Shown: positions 55,686 through 64,000 of the stretch, piece by piece
Layout: each line of letters begins with the position of its first letter
Numbering within the stretch: position 1 is the first letter of the stretch
DNA from: Ruminococcus bovis
Lineage (GTDB): Bacteria > Bacillota > Clostridia > Oscillospirales > Acutalibacteraceae
Length of the DNA stretch: 64,000 nt
Assembly: GCF_005601135.1 (NCBI RefSeq)
Contig: NZ_CP039381.1
Span: forward strand, 2,353,941 to 2,417,940
Direction of reading: 5' to 3'
Notes under the pieces: model-generated
The model's database searches: none
What the model was told of the DNA's origin: nothing
Seen by the model: only the letters and a program-made list of their open reading frames with translations
Position numbers and translations under genes: made by a program

Positions 55686-56279
55686 TTATTCTGTAAAAGA
55701 ATTTAGATATTCTTGTGGATTAGTACAATTCATTGCACTGCTCATTATACAACCACCACTTGCACCGGCATTTCTAATCTTTGAAAAGTTTTCCGGTGAG
55801 ATACCACCTATTGCATATACAGGGATTGAAACACTTCTGCAAACTTCTTTTAGAAAATCAAGTCCTCTACCCGGCAAACCTTTCTTGCAATCAGTATCAA
55901 AAATATGACCTGCTGTAATATAGGTACAACCAAGTTTCCGGGCTTTTACTGCATCTTCTACCGAATGACAAGATGCACCTAAAATTTTGTACTGTGATTT
56001 TTCTTTATCAGTAAGTGTTGCAAGAATATGCAAAGGTAAATGCAAAGCATCATGATTTAGCTTTTCTGCAACTTTAGGAAAATTATGCAAGATACATTGA
56101 GTATTATATTTATTGCAAATTTCAATTACCTTTTTAGCTAAATCTTCATAGTCACTTTCCGGCAAATGTTTTTCTCTAAGTACAATTGCCTTAGGTTTTG
56201 CTTTTGCTAATTTTTCTATGCGTAATAAGTAATCTTCTTCACAGATTGAACTGTTGGTAATAACAATAATATCAGACAT
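55686..56279 (-). CDS. thiE: ThiE/TenI-family protein, probable thiamine phosphate synthase
   Basis: ThiE couples the thiazole and pyrimidine phosphates to thiamine phosphate. The protein of 197 residues is a TIM barrel with LREKHLPESDY, GASCHSVEDA, YITAGHIFDTDCKKGLPGRGL and YAIGGISPEN. These fit ThiE and the related TenI aminotransferase-like isomerase; sequence alone does not settle which. The ATG at 56279 overlaps the thiH stop by 8 bp. It is last in the riboswitch-controlled operon. Confidence 0.8.
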   Translation of the reverse strand: MSDIIVITNSSICEEDYLLRIEKLAKAKPKAIVLREKHLPESDYEDLAKKVIEICNKYNTQCILHNFPKVAEKLNHDALHLPLHILATLTDKEKSQYKILGASCHSVEDAVKARKLGCTYITAGHIFDTDCKKGLPGRGLDFLKEVCRSVSIPVYAIGGISPENFSKIRNAGASGGCIMSSAMNCTNPQEYLNSFTE

Positions 56280-57525
56280 ATAGGTAATCATTTAGAACAG
56301 GTTGCAAGCCTTCAACTGTAATTTCATCATACATTTTCTTTAGGCTACGGTTATCATTAATTTCAAACTGTTCATCACCTTGTTCTTCTTCTGTTTCTTT
56401 ACCACTATACTTACTTTCGTGATCACCGATACCGGTAGATACACCGGCAGAAACTTTTGTTGCTGCAATCTTTACAATACCGTTTCTAAATTCTGCACTT
56501 TCTCTTGAAGAAACTGTAATACCTACATATGGTAAGAAAATACGATATGCACATAGAATTTGGCAAAGTTGAGTTTCGTGTACATCAAGTGGATTAATCT
56601 TTTCATTATTGATAATCGGTCTTAGTCTTGGACAAGACAAGGACATTTCTGCATGAGGGTACTTTCTCTGTAAATAATACACATGAAGTGCACTTGCTAA
56701 AGCATCTTTTCTAAAATCTGATAAGCCTAAAAGTGCTGAAAAAGCAACACCTCTCATACCACCTCTTAATGCTCTTTCTTGAGCATCAAAACGGTATGGC
56801 CATACTCTCTTATGACCTAGTAGGTGAAGTGTTTCGTATTTATCGGTATCATAAGTTTCTTGGAATACTGTTACATAGTCAGCACCACATTTGTGAAGAT
56901 ACTCATATTCATCAGTATTTACAGGGTAAATCTCAAGTCCTACCATACGGAAATACTTTCGTGCTAATTTACAAGCCTCACCAATATACTCTACATTGCT
57001 TTGACCTCTGCTTTCACCGGTAAGAATTAAAATTTCTTCCATACCACTATCGGCAATAACTTTCATTTCTTTTTCAATTTGTTCCATTGAAAGTTTCATA
57101 CGGTTAATATGGTTGTAACAGTTAAAGCCACAATAGACACAATAGTTTTCGCAATAATTTGCTATGTATAACGGTGTAAACATATATACAGTATTGCCAA
57201 AATGCTTACTTGTTTCTACTCTTGCTCTTTGAGCCATTTGTTCTAGGAATGGTTCTGCTGCCGGTGATAAAAGTGCCTTAAAGTCCTCTATAGAACAAGT
57301 TTCATGTTCAAGTGCTTTTCGTACATCTTTTGCAGTATATTTTGAATAGTCATATGAATTCATATGGTCCATTACATTCTTACAAACATCAGACTCAATA
57401 ACTTCCATACCCGGCATATATTCCATATGATTTTTACGGTATGATGGGTCATTCTCCAGTCTATGTTTCTTCTCAAGTGCTTTTGGTGACAAAAACTCTG
57501 AGTCAATTAAAAATTCATTTTCCAT
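56272..57525 (-). CDS. thiH: Tyrosine lyase ThiH (2-iminoacetate synthase)
   Basis: ThiH is a radical-SAM enzyme that cleaves tyrosine to dehydroglycine for thiazole synthesis. The 417-residue protein has the cluster motif CENYCVYC and the SAM region ILILTGES. FQETYDTDKYETLHLLGHK and SCPRLRP match the family. It lies 13 bp after thiG. Confidence 0.96.
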   Translation of the reverse strand: MENEFLIDSEFLSPKALEKKHRLENDPSYRKNHMEYMPGMEVIESDVCKNVMDHMNSYDYSKYTAKDVRKALEHETCSIEDFKALLSPAAEPFLEQMAQRARVETSKHFGNTVYMFTPLYIANYCENYCVYCGFNCYNHINRMKLSMEQIEKEMKVIADSGMEEILILTGESRGQSNVEYIGEACKLARKYFRMVGLEIYPVNTDEYEYLHKCGADYVTVFQETYDTDKYETLHLLGHKRVWPYRFDAQERALRGGMRGVAFSALLGLSDFRKDALASALHVYYLQRKYPHAEMSLSCPRLRPIINNEKINPLDVHETQLCQILCAYRIFLPYVGITVSSRESAEFRNGIVKIAATKVSAGVSTGIGDHESKYSGKETEEEQGDEQFEINDNRSLKKMYDEITVEGLQPVLNDYLYV

Positions 57526-57538
57526 TAGTAGTCACCTC

Positions 57539-58309
57539 TTAGTTACGCAAGAAACCTGTTAATGGGTCTGAAGAAGATGCACCACGAGTCAGAACTCTGC
57601 CTAATCCTGATAGATATGCCTTTCTACCGGCTTCAATAGCATTCTTAAATGCTGATGCCATTAATGGTAAATCACCGGCAGTAGCTAAAGCTGTATTTGC
57701 CATAATTGCAGATGCACCCATTTCCATTGCTTCACAAGCCTGAGAAGGTTTACCGATACCGGCATCTACAATAATAGGTAAATCAATTTCATCAATTAGA
57801 ATTTGAATAAAGTCTTTAGTAGCTAAGCCTTTATTTGAACCGATTGGTGAAGCTAAAGGCATAATTGATGCTGCACCGGCATTAACTAAATCACGAGCAA
57901 CATTTAGGTCAGGATACATATAAGGCATTACAACAAAACCCTCTTTTGCCAGAATTTCTGTAGCCTTAATAGTTTCTTGGTTATCAGGAAGTAGGTACTT
58001 ACTATCTCTCATAATTTCAATCTTTACAAAGTTACCACAACCAAGTTCTCTGGCTAGTCTTGCAATTCTTACTGCTTCATCAGCATTTCTTGCACCACTT
58101 GTATTAGGTAGTAATGTAACACCCTTTGGAATATAATCAAGTATATTTTCTTGTTCCTTAGTATTTGCTCTACGAACTGCAAGTGTAATAATTTCAGCAC
58201 CGGCATCCTTAATAGCTGAGTCAATAAGTTTCATAGAATACTTACCTGAACCTAAAATAAATCTTGAGTTAAATTCATGACCACCAATGATAAGTTTATC
58301 ATTTTCCAT
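57539..58309 (-). CDS. thiG: Thiazole synthase
   Basis: ThiG builds the thiazole ring from DXP, dehydroglycine and sulfur carried by ThiS. The 256-residue TIM barrel has [12 protein letters not shown], the imine-forming lysine in [21 protein letters not shown] and [19 protein letters not shown]. It ends in a C-terminal tail [13 protein letters not shown] 54-bp gap separates it from thiS. Confidence 0.96.
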   Translation of the reverse strand: MENDKLIIGGHEFNSRFILGSGKYSMKLIDSAIKDAGAEIITLAVRRANTKEQENILDYIPKGVTLLPNTSGARNADEAVRIARLARELGCGNFVKIEIMRDSKYLLPDNQETIKATEILAKEGFVVMPYMYPDLNVARDLVNAGAASIMPLASPIGSNKGLATKDFIQILIDEIDLPIIVDAGIGKPSQACEAMEMGASAIMANTALATAGDLPLMASAFKNAIEAGRKAYLSGLGRVLTRGASSSDPLTGFLRN

Positions 58310-58363
58310 TATAATTTCCTTCTTTCAATGTATATCAAGTTTGTTTTATTTTTCTTAAAAAAA

Positions 58364-58558
58364 TTAACCTCCACCCATAAAGCTAACAACTTCTACTACA
58401 TCACCGTCTTTTAGTACAGTTTCATCATAATCAGCCTTTGAGATAATCACTTCATTACATTCAACTGCAATAGTCTTTGGGTTATAATTTGCAATTTCAA
58501 GATACTGTGAAACAGTTTTTCCTGACATATCAACTTCTTTACCGTTAATTGTTACCAC
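58364..58558 (-). CDS. thiS: Sulfur carrier protein ThiS
   Basis: A 64-residue ubiquitin-fold sulfur carrier. It ends in Gly-Gly (SFMGGG), the site of thiocarboxylate formation. AVECNEVIISKADYDETVLKDGDVVEVV is typical. It is the first gene of the operon, downstream of the TPP riboswitch; AGGAGGTG precedes its start. The adenylating enzyme gene thiF is not found between thiS and thiG. Confidence 0.95.
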   Translation of the reverse strand: MVTINGKEVDMSGKTVSQYLEIANYNPKTIAVECNEVIISKADYDETVLKDGDVVEVVSFMGGG

Positions 58559-58577
58559 TTTTACACCTCCTACAAGT

Positions 58578-58712
58578 AAAAAAAGAAGCTACCCTATGTT
58601 TGGGTAACTTCTCAAAATACATTAATCAATATATCCCTACGTTGGCATTATCCAAATCAGGTATTGGTCGAAGATTATATCTTCCTCTCAGCCTGTAACA
58701 CAAGCTCCCATA
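58578..58712 (-). promoter_or_regulatory. TPP riboswitch with downstream terminator
   Basis: The minus strand carries the thi-box elements in order: GGGAGCT, GGCTGAGAGG, the ACCAATACCTGAT block, GGATAATGCCA and CGTAGGGATA (aptamer about 58631-58712). A 10-bp stem (58602-58611 with 58585-58594) and a T-run follow as expression platform, just before the thiS ribosome-binding site. TPP binding should end transcription of thiSGHE. Confidence 0.95.
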
Positions 58713-58728
58713 ATTTTACTTTAATAAT

Positions 58729-58757
58729 ATTATACTCTTATTTATTATTATTTTCAA
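58729..58757 (-). promoter_or_regulatory. Promoter of the thi operon
   Basis: A -35 TTGAAA (58752-58757), 17-bp spacer and -10 TATAAT (58729-58734) on the minus strand, upstream of the riboswitch. Confidence 0.75.
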
Positions 58758-58817
58758 TAGTATATAATTTTATTTTACTTTTTACGCCGTTTTTTCGCCG
58801 TTTTCTTTTAAAGAAAT

Positions 58818-58860
58818 AAAAAAACACCCATAGGTTAGCTAAAAGTGGCTTACCTATGGG
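58818..58860 (-). terminator. Terminator after tRNA-Ala
   Basis: Arms 58848-58860 and 58827-58839 pair over 13 bp with one mismatch (CCCATAGGT/ACCTATGGG), followed by TGTTTTTTT on the minus strand. Confidence 0.9.
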
Positions 58861-58868
58861 CTTTTCTT

Positions 58869-58944
58869 TGGTGGAGATGAAGGGGCTCGAACCCTCGACT
58901 CCCACAATGCCATTGTGGTACTCTCCCAGCTGAGCTACATCCCC
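58869..58944 (-). tRNA. tRNA-Ala (anticodon GGC)
   Basis: A 76-nt cloverleaf on the minus strand. The acceptor GGGGATG pairs with CATCTCC (one G-U). The D arm is GCTC-AGCTGGGA-GAGT, and the anticodon stem CCACA/TGTGG encloses the loop ATGGCAT with anticodon GGC. The T arm contains GGTTCGAGCCC-like GTTCGAG. The CCA end is encoded. It follows ybaK and has its own promoter and terminator. Confidence 0.95.
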
Positions 58945-58957
58945 ATTCGATAAGATA

Positions 58958-58986
58958 ATTCTATCACAAGGTAATGAAAAAATCAA
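58958..58986 (-). promoter_or_regulatory. Promoter of tRNA-Ala
   Basis: A -35 TTGATT (58981-58986), overlapping the ybaK stop, a 17-bp spacer and -10 TAGAAT (58958-58963), on the minus strand. Confidence 0.65.
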
Positions 58987-59468
58987 GAATTATCTTTTAT
59001 AATATCTGCTACTTCAACAGGAATTACCTTTTGTAATGAAGATAGTGGCAACTCAACCTGGTTACCTACCCTACCTGCTGAAAAGTAGATAGTATCATAG
59101 TCATTGGCAGTTTTATGGATAAAAGTTTTAAACTGCTTTTTCATACCGATTGGTGAACAACCACCATGGATATATCCTGTTAGTGGTAAAAGTTCTTTTT
59201 GGTGAATCATCTCTATTGACTTTTCTTTTGCAACTTTGGCAGCTTTCTTTAAATCAAGTTCTTTATTTGCCGGTACAACAAATACATAATGTTCTTTACT
59301 TTTACCAACAGTTACAAGTGTTTTAAAAACCTTGCCTACTTCTTGATTAAGAGCATTTGCTACTTCTTCTGCGTTAAGTTTTGTATTATCATAAGCATAG
59401 TGAGAATACTCAATTTTCTTTTGGTCAAGAATTCTCATTACATTAGTTTTTTCTTGTTTCTTTGCCAT
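58983..59468 (-). CDS. ybaK: Cys-tRNA(Pro)/Cys-tRNA(Cys) deacylase YbaK
   Basis: YbaK hydrolyses misacylated Cys-tRNA(Pro). The 161-residue protein has the conserved lysine in GKVFKTLVT and the ligand-binding loops YVFVVPANKELDLKKAAK and GYIHGGCSPIGMKK with SAGRVGNQVELP. It lies 10 bp after the HprK-like gene. It is close to an alanyl tRNA gene, but this looks like simple adjacency. Confidence 0.93.
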   Translation of the reverse strand: MAKKQEKTNVMRILDQKKIEYSHYAYDNTKLNAEEVANALNQEVGKVFKTLVTVGKSKEHYVFVVPANKELDLKKAAKVAKEKSIEMIHQKELLPLTGYIHGGCSPIGMKKQFKTFIHKTANDYDTIYFSAGRVGNQVELPLSSLQKVIPVEVADIIKDNS

Positions 59469-59478
59469 AATATCACCA

Positions 59479-60183
59479 CTAATTTTTGCTCATCATATTA
59501 TAAGATGTTTTTACTGCGTCTTCAGAAATATCACAAAACAGCTCATACACATTTACATTGCTGAGAACTTTATCAAGAACAGTTAATAAACTTGACATTT
59601 TCTGTTTATCATTAATGCAAAGTGTTTGTGGCAGGAACTTTCCTATAGCTTTCTTGGTAGTTATTTTATTGATAACATTTTCTTTGCCTTGGTTAATACA
59701 ACAAATACCCTTTAGTGGCACTAAAATATTTTTATTTATATCGTGTTTACCTGAAAAAGGTGTACCACAAGCATATATCTTATTATCAATTATTCTGATA
59801 ACCGGTTTGTCGTCATTTATCATAACGGCTCTGTCACCAAAATATTTCATCCACAAAGCACAATGGGTAGACTTTCCTGTACCACTATTTGCAGTAAAAA
59901 GATAGGCTTCATTATCAACAGATATTGCTGATGAATGAAGAAGTATTCCGTCATAATCTAAGATTGCTTCATAAAATAACATTCCATAAATTACATACTC
60001 AGCAAGTGACCTTGATATATGAGGAAAAGAAAGGATATAGTTATCTATCCTTTCTTCTGTAACATTAAGAGTTATGTCTGGTTTTAAATTTTGATTTTTT
60101 GCTAAATATTTTTCAGAACGAGTAATTGTCTGTTTATATTTTGGTTCATAATAAACATTTAAACCACACATATTATATAGCAT
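59479..60183 (-). CDS. HPr-kinase/PEPCK-like P-loop protein, function unknown
   Basis: A 234-residue protein with the fold signature of HprK-like and PEP-carboxykinase-like ATPases: the P-loop ANSGTGKST (98-106), a following acidic pair in MINDDKPVIR (Asp124-Asp125), and CGTPFSGKHDINKN. HprK itself has a different N-terminal half and the HPr-binding tail. Proteins like this one occur in some RiPP clusters (lasso-peptide kinases), but no precursor or cyclase gene is seen here. It lies between thiN and ybaK in the prpC-pknB operon. Substrate unknown. Confidence 0.7.
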   Translation of the reverse strand: MLYNMCGLNVYYEPKYKQTITRSEKYLAKNQNLKPDITLNVTEERIDNYILSFPHISRSLAEYVIYGMLFYEAILDYDGILLHSSAISVDNEAYLFTANSGTGKSTHCALWMKYFGDRAVMINDDKPVIRIIDNKIYACGTPFSGKHDINKNILVPLKGICCINQGKENVINKITTKKAIGKFLPQTLCINDKQKMSSLLTVLDKVLSNVNVYELFCDISEDAVKTSYNMMSKN

Positions 60184-60192
60184 AAAAACCTC

Positions 60193-60816
60193 TTATTTAT
60201 AATAAGTTAATAGGATTGCTCTGCCTCTGTTGATTGTGATTTCAGCTTCATCATCAACAAAAACATTGCTAATGCCACGAGATACATTATATGTTAAAGT
60301 CTTGTTGTTTAACATATATTCTGCACCTTTATATGTAACATTTACACTTTCACAACCATAAGGGAACACTGAGAAAATAAGGCCTTTCTTGTTGTTCATT
60401 TCGTATGAACCTTCCTTTAGGATACGAATTTCCTCACCGTTGTTTCTTGCAATACCGTTATAGTTATATTCTGAGAGAAATGCCAGAGTTGCAATATTTG
60501 CAAATGTATGGTCAGTTCTACCACCGATTGAACCTAATAGTAAGAAGTCCTTATAGCCTCTACGGATACATTCCATAACACAATGTTCTGTATCAGTATC
60601 ATCCTTATGGGTATTTAGCTTAACAACTTCTGTGTTCTGTGGTAGTTCTTCCTTTAGTGAATCAAAGTCACCGATAATTAGGTTTGGAGTCAGACCTGCT
60701 TTCTTTGCAAAAGAATAACCTGAGTCAGCACAAACAATAAAGTCATCGTTTGTACATAGGCTTTTGATTTCTTCTACATTTGTATCCGGTGAACCGGAAA
60801 TAATTACACATCTCAT
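60193..60816 (-). CDS. thiN: Thiamine diphosphokinase
   Basis: ThiN transfers pyrophosphate from ATP to thiamine, making TPP directly. Motifs are ADSGYSFAKKAGLTPNLIIGDFDS, HKDDTDTEHCV and LLGSIGGRTDHTFANI. The ATG at 60816 overlaps the rsgA stop (ATGA) and follows GGGAGAG; an in-frame ATG 15 bases upstream is less likely. It is unlinked to the thi operon but functionally completes TPP supply. Confidence 0.94.
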   Translation of the reverse strand: MRCVIISGSPDTNVEEIKSLCTNDDFIVCADSGYSFAKKAGLTPNLIIGDFDSLKEELPQNTEVVKLNTHKDDTDTEHCVMECIRRGYKDFLLLGSIGGRTDHTFANIATLAFLSEYNYNGIARNNGEEIRILKEGSYEMNNKKGLIFSVFPYGCESVNVTYKGAEYMLNNKTLTYNVSRGISNVFVDDEAEITINRGRAILLTYYK

Positions 60817-61700
60817 TTTCTTCTCTCCCATTCTTTAATGTCTTTTATTTCATTATACATATCAACATAGCTATTGTGTCGTGACTTTTGAATTTTGCCT
60901 TCTTCTACCATTTGTAGAATAGCACAACCCTTTTCACAAGTATGGCTACATGAAGTAAACTTACACTGACCGATATAATCTTCAAATTCAGGAAACATAT
61001 ATTGAAGTTGGGTTTTGTCTTGAATATTAAACTTTTCAAGTTGCATAGTTGAAAACCCGGGTGTGTCACAAACATAACCACCATTGAATTTCAGTAATTC
61101 AACAGTTCTTGTTGTATGACGACCTCTGCCAAGTTTATCACTAACTTCTCCGGTCTTCAGCTGAAAATCAGGAAAAAGCTTATTAAGTAAAGTTGACTTA
61201 CCAACACCACTGTTGCCAATAAAGGCAGTGATTTTGTTAGGTAAAAGTGAATATATTTCATCTACACCTTCCCCTGTAACGGAAGAATAAAGTATAGTCT
61301 TGATGCCTGTACTGTTATAGATATTATATATTTCTTCACCACTTTTTATGTCAGACTTTGAGATTACAATAACCGGTTCAATATTGTTATATACAGCAGT
61401 TGCAGTCATCTTGTCAATAACTGTATAGTTTGGTGCAGGAGAAACTGTACTGCAAACTATAACCAATGTATCAATATTTGCCATTGGTGGTCGTACAATA
61501 GAGTTCTTTCGCTTATGTATTTCTTCAACTGTAGGATAACCACTTTCAGGTATAGAGATTGTAACTAAATCTCCAACTACAGGAGTTTTGCTTGTCTTAC
61601 GAAAAGAACCTCTTGCCTTACATTCATATGTATTGTCAGTGGTTTCTACATAATAGAAACCACTGATTGCTTTTATAATTCTACCCTCTACACTATTCAT
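60813..61700 (-). CDS. rsgA: Ribosome small-subunit GTPase RsgA
   Basis: RsgA is a circularly permuted GTPase that checks 30S maturation. The 295-residue protein has an N-terminal OB fold, then G4-like VISKSDI, the P-loop IGNSGVGKSTLLN, DTPGFS, and a C-terminal zinc knuckle CKFTSCSHTCEKGC. It lies 12 bp after pknB, matching the conserved prpC-pknB-rsgA order. Confidence 0.97.
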   Translation of the reverse strand: MNSVEGRIIKAISGFYYVETTDNTYECKARGSFRKTSKTPVVGDLVTISIPESGYPTVEEIHKRKNSIVRPPMANIDTLVIVCSTVSPAPNYTVIDKMTATAVYNNIEPVIVISKSDIKSGEEIYNIYNSTGIKTILYSSVTGEGVDEIYSLLPNKITAFIGNSGVGKSTLLNKLFPDFQLKTGEVSDKLGRGRHTTRTVELLKFNGGYVCDTPGFSTMQLEKFNIQDKTQLQYMFPEFEDYIGQCKFTSCSHTCEKGCAILQMVEEGKIQKSRHNSYVDMYNEIKDIKEWERRK

Positions 61701-61712
61701 TAAAAAACACCT

Positions 61713-63854
61713 TTAATATGCCGGAGCAGTAGTAGGTTGTGGTTCTTGAGTTGGCTCTGTGTAATAGTTTGTTGTATCTTGTGGAACTGTTGTTATATCC
61801 TGAGTAGGTGCAACAGTTGTATCTTCCTGAGTAGTAGGAGGTGCAGTAGTTGTAGTTGTTGCTACTACATAGTCGTGATATGTTGGAGTTGCCTTCTTAT
61901 TTTGGAAGTCAATTGTATATTCCTGATATAGCTGACCGTTTAGATATACCTTAACCTTTGAGTCGGTTTCTGTACCTGTTAAAGTAAAGCTATATGTCTT
62001 TAGTTCTGATGGAATAACATTTGTTGTTGTAAATACATTGCCATCAAATACAACCTGTAGTGAAACACTGTTTGTTTCATCCTTTGGCAACTGAACATCA
62101 ATCTGAATAGACTGAGCATCCTTTTTACCGCCTGATAGAACAAGTTTTACTGTATAACCTTTCTTTACAGTACCACCCTGTAAAGGATTTTGTCTAATAA
62201 CTGTATCTTTTTCTTCATAACTGTTTTCGTCATATTCGTATTCTACATACAGACCTTTATTTTCAAGAATTTCCTTAGCTTCAGAAATATCTTTACCTGT
62301 TACATCAGGAATTTTAACTTTCTTTTCAGCAGGTCCTTTTGAAACATAAAGATATACTGATGAACCGATAGTTGTTTTCTGTCCCGGATTTGGGAATTCT
62401 GATGATACATAGTCAACATTAACATCATCACTCTGTACATAAACAATCTCAGGTACAAGGTTTCTTGACTCTAGTTCTTTAATAGCATCTTCCTCTGTTG
62501 TATTTAGAAGATGAGGAACTGTTACATCAGAATTTTTACCGTTTACAGTTAGCTGAATAGTTGAACCTTTCTTAACTTTCTTTGAATCTGCTTCTGGTTG
62601 CTGAGAAAGGATAACACCTTCCTTTTTAGTTGAGTCATATTCAAAGTCCAGCTGGAAAACAAAGTTCTCTTTATTATCTCCTTGCTTAACATCAAGGATT
62701 GTTTTGCCAACATAGTTTGGAACATCTGTATCTGCGTTAGTGTTTGAGAATGAAGAAGTTACAAAGTAAATGCCAAAACCGATTAGACAAACTACAAATG
62801 ATGCTACAATACCAAGAATTGCAGACTTTTTCTTTGATCTGACTTTCTTTTCAGGTTCTTCACTATCAAAATCTTCCGGAACAAACTTTTTGGAATCTTT
62901 GTTATCATCAATTTTCTTTTCTTCAAAGATTCTCTTTGTTTCATCCTTTTTCTTAGCTTCTCTTTTCTTTTCAGCAGGTTTTGGTTCTATTGGCTTTGGA
63001 AGACTGTAACCAAATACAATGCTTGGATTTAATCTGAAACGGTCAATATCATTAAGCATTGCTTGAGCTGACTCATATCTATCCTTAGGGTCTTTCTGCA
63101 TAGCATGAAGAGTGATTTCTTCTAGACCTTGTGGAATGTCGGGATTAATCTCTCTTGGTAGCTTTGGAGTAGACTGAAGTTGCATAATAGCAACAGAAAC
63201 TGCATTATCAGCTACAAAAGGAAGCTTACCTGTTAGCATTTCATACATCATAACACCAACAGAATAAATATCTGTTTTACCGTCAGTGTTGCCACCCTTG
63301 GCTTGTTCAGGTGCTATGTAGTGAACAGAACCGATTGCTTGTTCTGTCATTGTTCTTGTAGCAGAATTAAAGTTACGGGCAATACCAAAGTCAGTTACTT
63401 TAATAGTACCGTCTTGAAGTAGCATAATGTTCTGTGGCTTAATGTCACGGTGAACAATACCCTTTTCATGAGCGTGTTGTAATGCTCTTAAAATCTGAGT
63501 TGTTAGGTGCAATGCTTCTTTCCACTGAATTACACCTTGCTGAGCGATATACTCCTTAAGAGTAATACCGTCAATATATTCCATAACAATATACTGAATC
63601 ATATCACCAAAAGAAACATCATAAACCCTTACAATGTTTGGATGTGAAAGAACAGCAATAGATTTACTTTCGTTTTTAAATCTTCTAATAAAGTCTGCAT
63701 TATCAAGGAATTCGTCCTTTAGAATTTTGATTGCAACTTCTCTATCGTCAACAGTATCGTAACATCTATAAACATTGGCCATACCACCAACACCGATAAG
63801 TTCTTGGATTTCATATCTACCGTCAAGCTTTTTGCCTGTGTACTTATCTATCAT
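61713..63854 (-). CDS. pknB: PASTA-domain serine/threonine kinase
   Basis: A cell-wall-sensing kinase (PrkC/Stk type). The 713-residue protein has an intact N-terminal kinase: GVGGMANVY, AIK with Lys43, HRDIKPQN with Asp137, and DFG with Asp155. After a basic juxtamembrane region comes one membrane helix (about 343-366), then three or more PASTA domains (from about 378 to 580) and a Thr/Gln-rich C-terminal tail. Its phosphatase partner prpC ends 12 bp upstream. Confidence 0.97.
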   Translation of the reverse strand: MIDKYTGKKLDGRYEIQELIGVGGMANVYRCYDTVDDREVAIKILKDEFLDNADFIRRFKNESKSIAVLSHPNIVRVYDVSFGDMIQYIVMEYIDGITLKEYIAQQGVIQWKEALHLTTQILRALQHAHEKGIVHRDIKPQNIMLLQDGTIKVTDFGIARNFNSATRTMTEQAIGSVHYIAPEQAKGGNTDGKTDIYSVGVMMYEMLTGKLPFVADNAVSVAIMQLQSTPKLPREINPDIPQGLEEITLHAMQKDPKDRYESAQAMLNDIDRFRLNPSIVFGYSLPKPIEPKPAEKKREAKKKDETKRIFEEKKIDDNKDSKKFVPEDFDSEEPEKKVRSKKKSAILGIVASFVVCLIGFGIYFVTSSFSNTNADTDVPNYVGKTILDVKQGDNKENFVFQLDFEYDSTKKEGVILSQQPEADSKKVKKGSTIQLTVNGKNSDVTVPHLLNTTEEDAIKELESRNLVPEIVYVQSDDVNVDYVSSEFPNPGQKTTIGSSVYLYVSKGPAEKKVKIPDVTGKDISEAKEILENKGLYVEYEYDENSYEEKDTVIRQNPLQGGTVKKGYTVKLVLSGGKKDAQSIQIDVQLPKDETNSVSLQVVFDGNVFTTTNVIPSELKTYSFTLTGTETDSKVKVYLNGQLYQEYTIDFQNKKATPTYHDYVVATTTTTAPPTTQEDTTVAPTQDITTVPQDTTNYYTEPTQEPQPTTAPAY

Positions 63855-63866
63855 AACTCTTCCTCC

Positions 63867-64000
63867 TTAATATATTGTAATAACGGTAATGTTGTCTGTG
63901 CCACCACCGAATTTAGCTTCTTCAACTAACTTGTCGGTAATTTGGTTCTTAGGGTTGTTATTTACAACCTCTGCAATTTCCTCTTTGCTGACACAATTAG
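63867..64000 (-). CDS. prpC: PP2C-type protein phosphatase, C-terminus (cut by window edge)
   Basis: The last 44 codons of a phosphatase that reverses PknB phosphorylation. The fragment ends FGGGTDNITVITIY, the signature C-terminal metal-binding segment (Asp-Asn) of PP2C family enzymes. It sits 12 bp before pknB, in the conserved operon position. The N-terminal part lies outside the window. Confidence 0.9.
   Translation of the reverse strand, partial: NCVSKEEIAEVVNNNPKNQITDKLVEEAKFGGGTDNITVITIY

Noticed and set aside
58738..58986. An 82-codon open frame on the minus strand overlapping tRNA-Ala
   Set aside because: Its centre is simply a translation of the tRNA and its terminator; there is no independent support.
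59479..60183. A RiPP biosynthetic cluster around the HprK-like gene
   Set aside because: No precursor peptide, PqqD-like protein, cyclase or transporter gene lies nearby; neighbours are housekeeping genes.

Overview
This window reads as a chromosomal segment of a low-G+C, endospore-forming clostridium, probably of the Ruminococcaceae/Oscillospiraceae type. That assignment is inferred from gene content: spoIVB-spo0A, the complete spoIIIAA-AH operon, spoIIGA-sigE, a SleB-type hydrolase, a YmxH protein, the IspH-S1 fusion, PolC plus DnaE, and short HisG with HisZ. Most genes lie on the minus strand in tight operons with overlapping or nearly touching ends. Where promoters are visible they are close to sigma-A consensus, nearly always with a 17-bp spacer.

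Layout. 1-3.9 kb: a truncated P-type ATPase, then spoIVB and spo0A. 3.9-6.8 kb: hisZ-hisG-hisA-hisI. 6.8-18.9 kb: one long operon running pyrH-frr-uppS-cdsA-dxr-rseP-ispG-polC and an AI-2E-family membrane protein (nucleotide, isoprenoid, envelope and replication functions). 19.0-20.9 kb: rpsB-tsf with a structured leader. 20.9-22.05 kb: a decayed IS481-like insertion sequence flanked by a 27-bp direct repeat. 22-26 kb: SleB-like hydrolase, ymxH, degV, a tiny membrane protein, and spoIIGA-sigE. 26-35.5 kb: lipoprotein, MORN-repeat protein, pfkA, and nusB-(TsaD paralog)-xseA-dnaE. 35.5-40.1 kb: spoIIIA operon. 40.1-43.3 kb: ligA, an HD protein and a DUF436 protein. 43.4-48.9 kb: RpiR regulator, a frameshifted HI0933-family flavoprotein, cmk, plsC and ispH-rpsA. 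49-53.7 kb: hisH-hisF, a PHP phosphatase, leuB, a histidine phosphatase and an XRE regulator. 53.8-58.8 kb: a PASTA pseudokinase and a TPP-riboswitch-controlled thiS-thiG-thiH-thiE operon. 58.8-64 kb: prpC (partial)-pknB-rsgA-thiN-HprK-like-ybaK and tRNA-Ala(GGC).

How genes work together. The two separated his clusters share a 32-bp operator-like sequence at the same position in both promoters, so they are probably co-regulated. The sporulation genes span the cascade from Spo0A, through pro-SigE and its processing protease SpoIIGA, to the SpoIIIA channel and SpoIVB signalling. SigG is absent from its usual place after sigE. The PknB/PrpC pair and the separate zinc-ribbon PASTA pseudokinase suggest cell-wall-responsive phosphosignalling.

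The most noteworthy items are the shared his operator, the IS with an unusually long direct repeat that splits a terminator from the rpsB promoter, the pseudokinase, the orphan HPr-kinase-like ATPase, a SpoIIGA with an altered aspartic-protease triad, and two single-base frameshifts that may be real decay or assembly error. I saw no CRISPR array, prophage or obvious new defence system, and no stretch above 300 bases lacks a gene.
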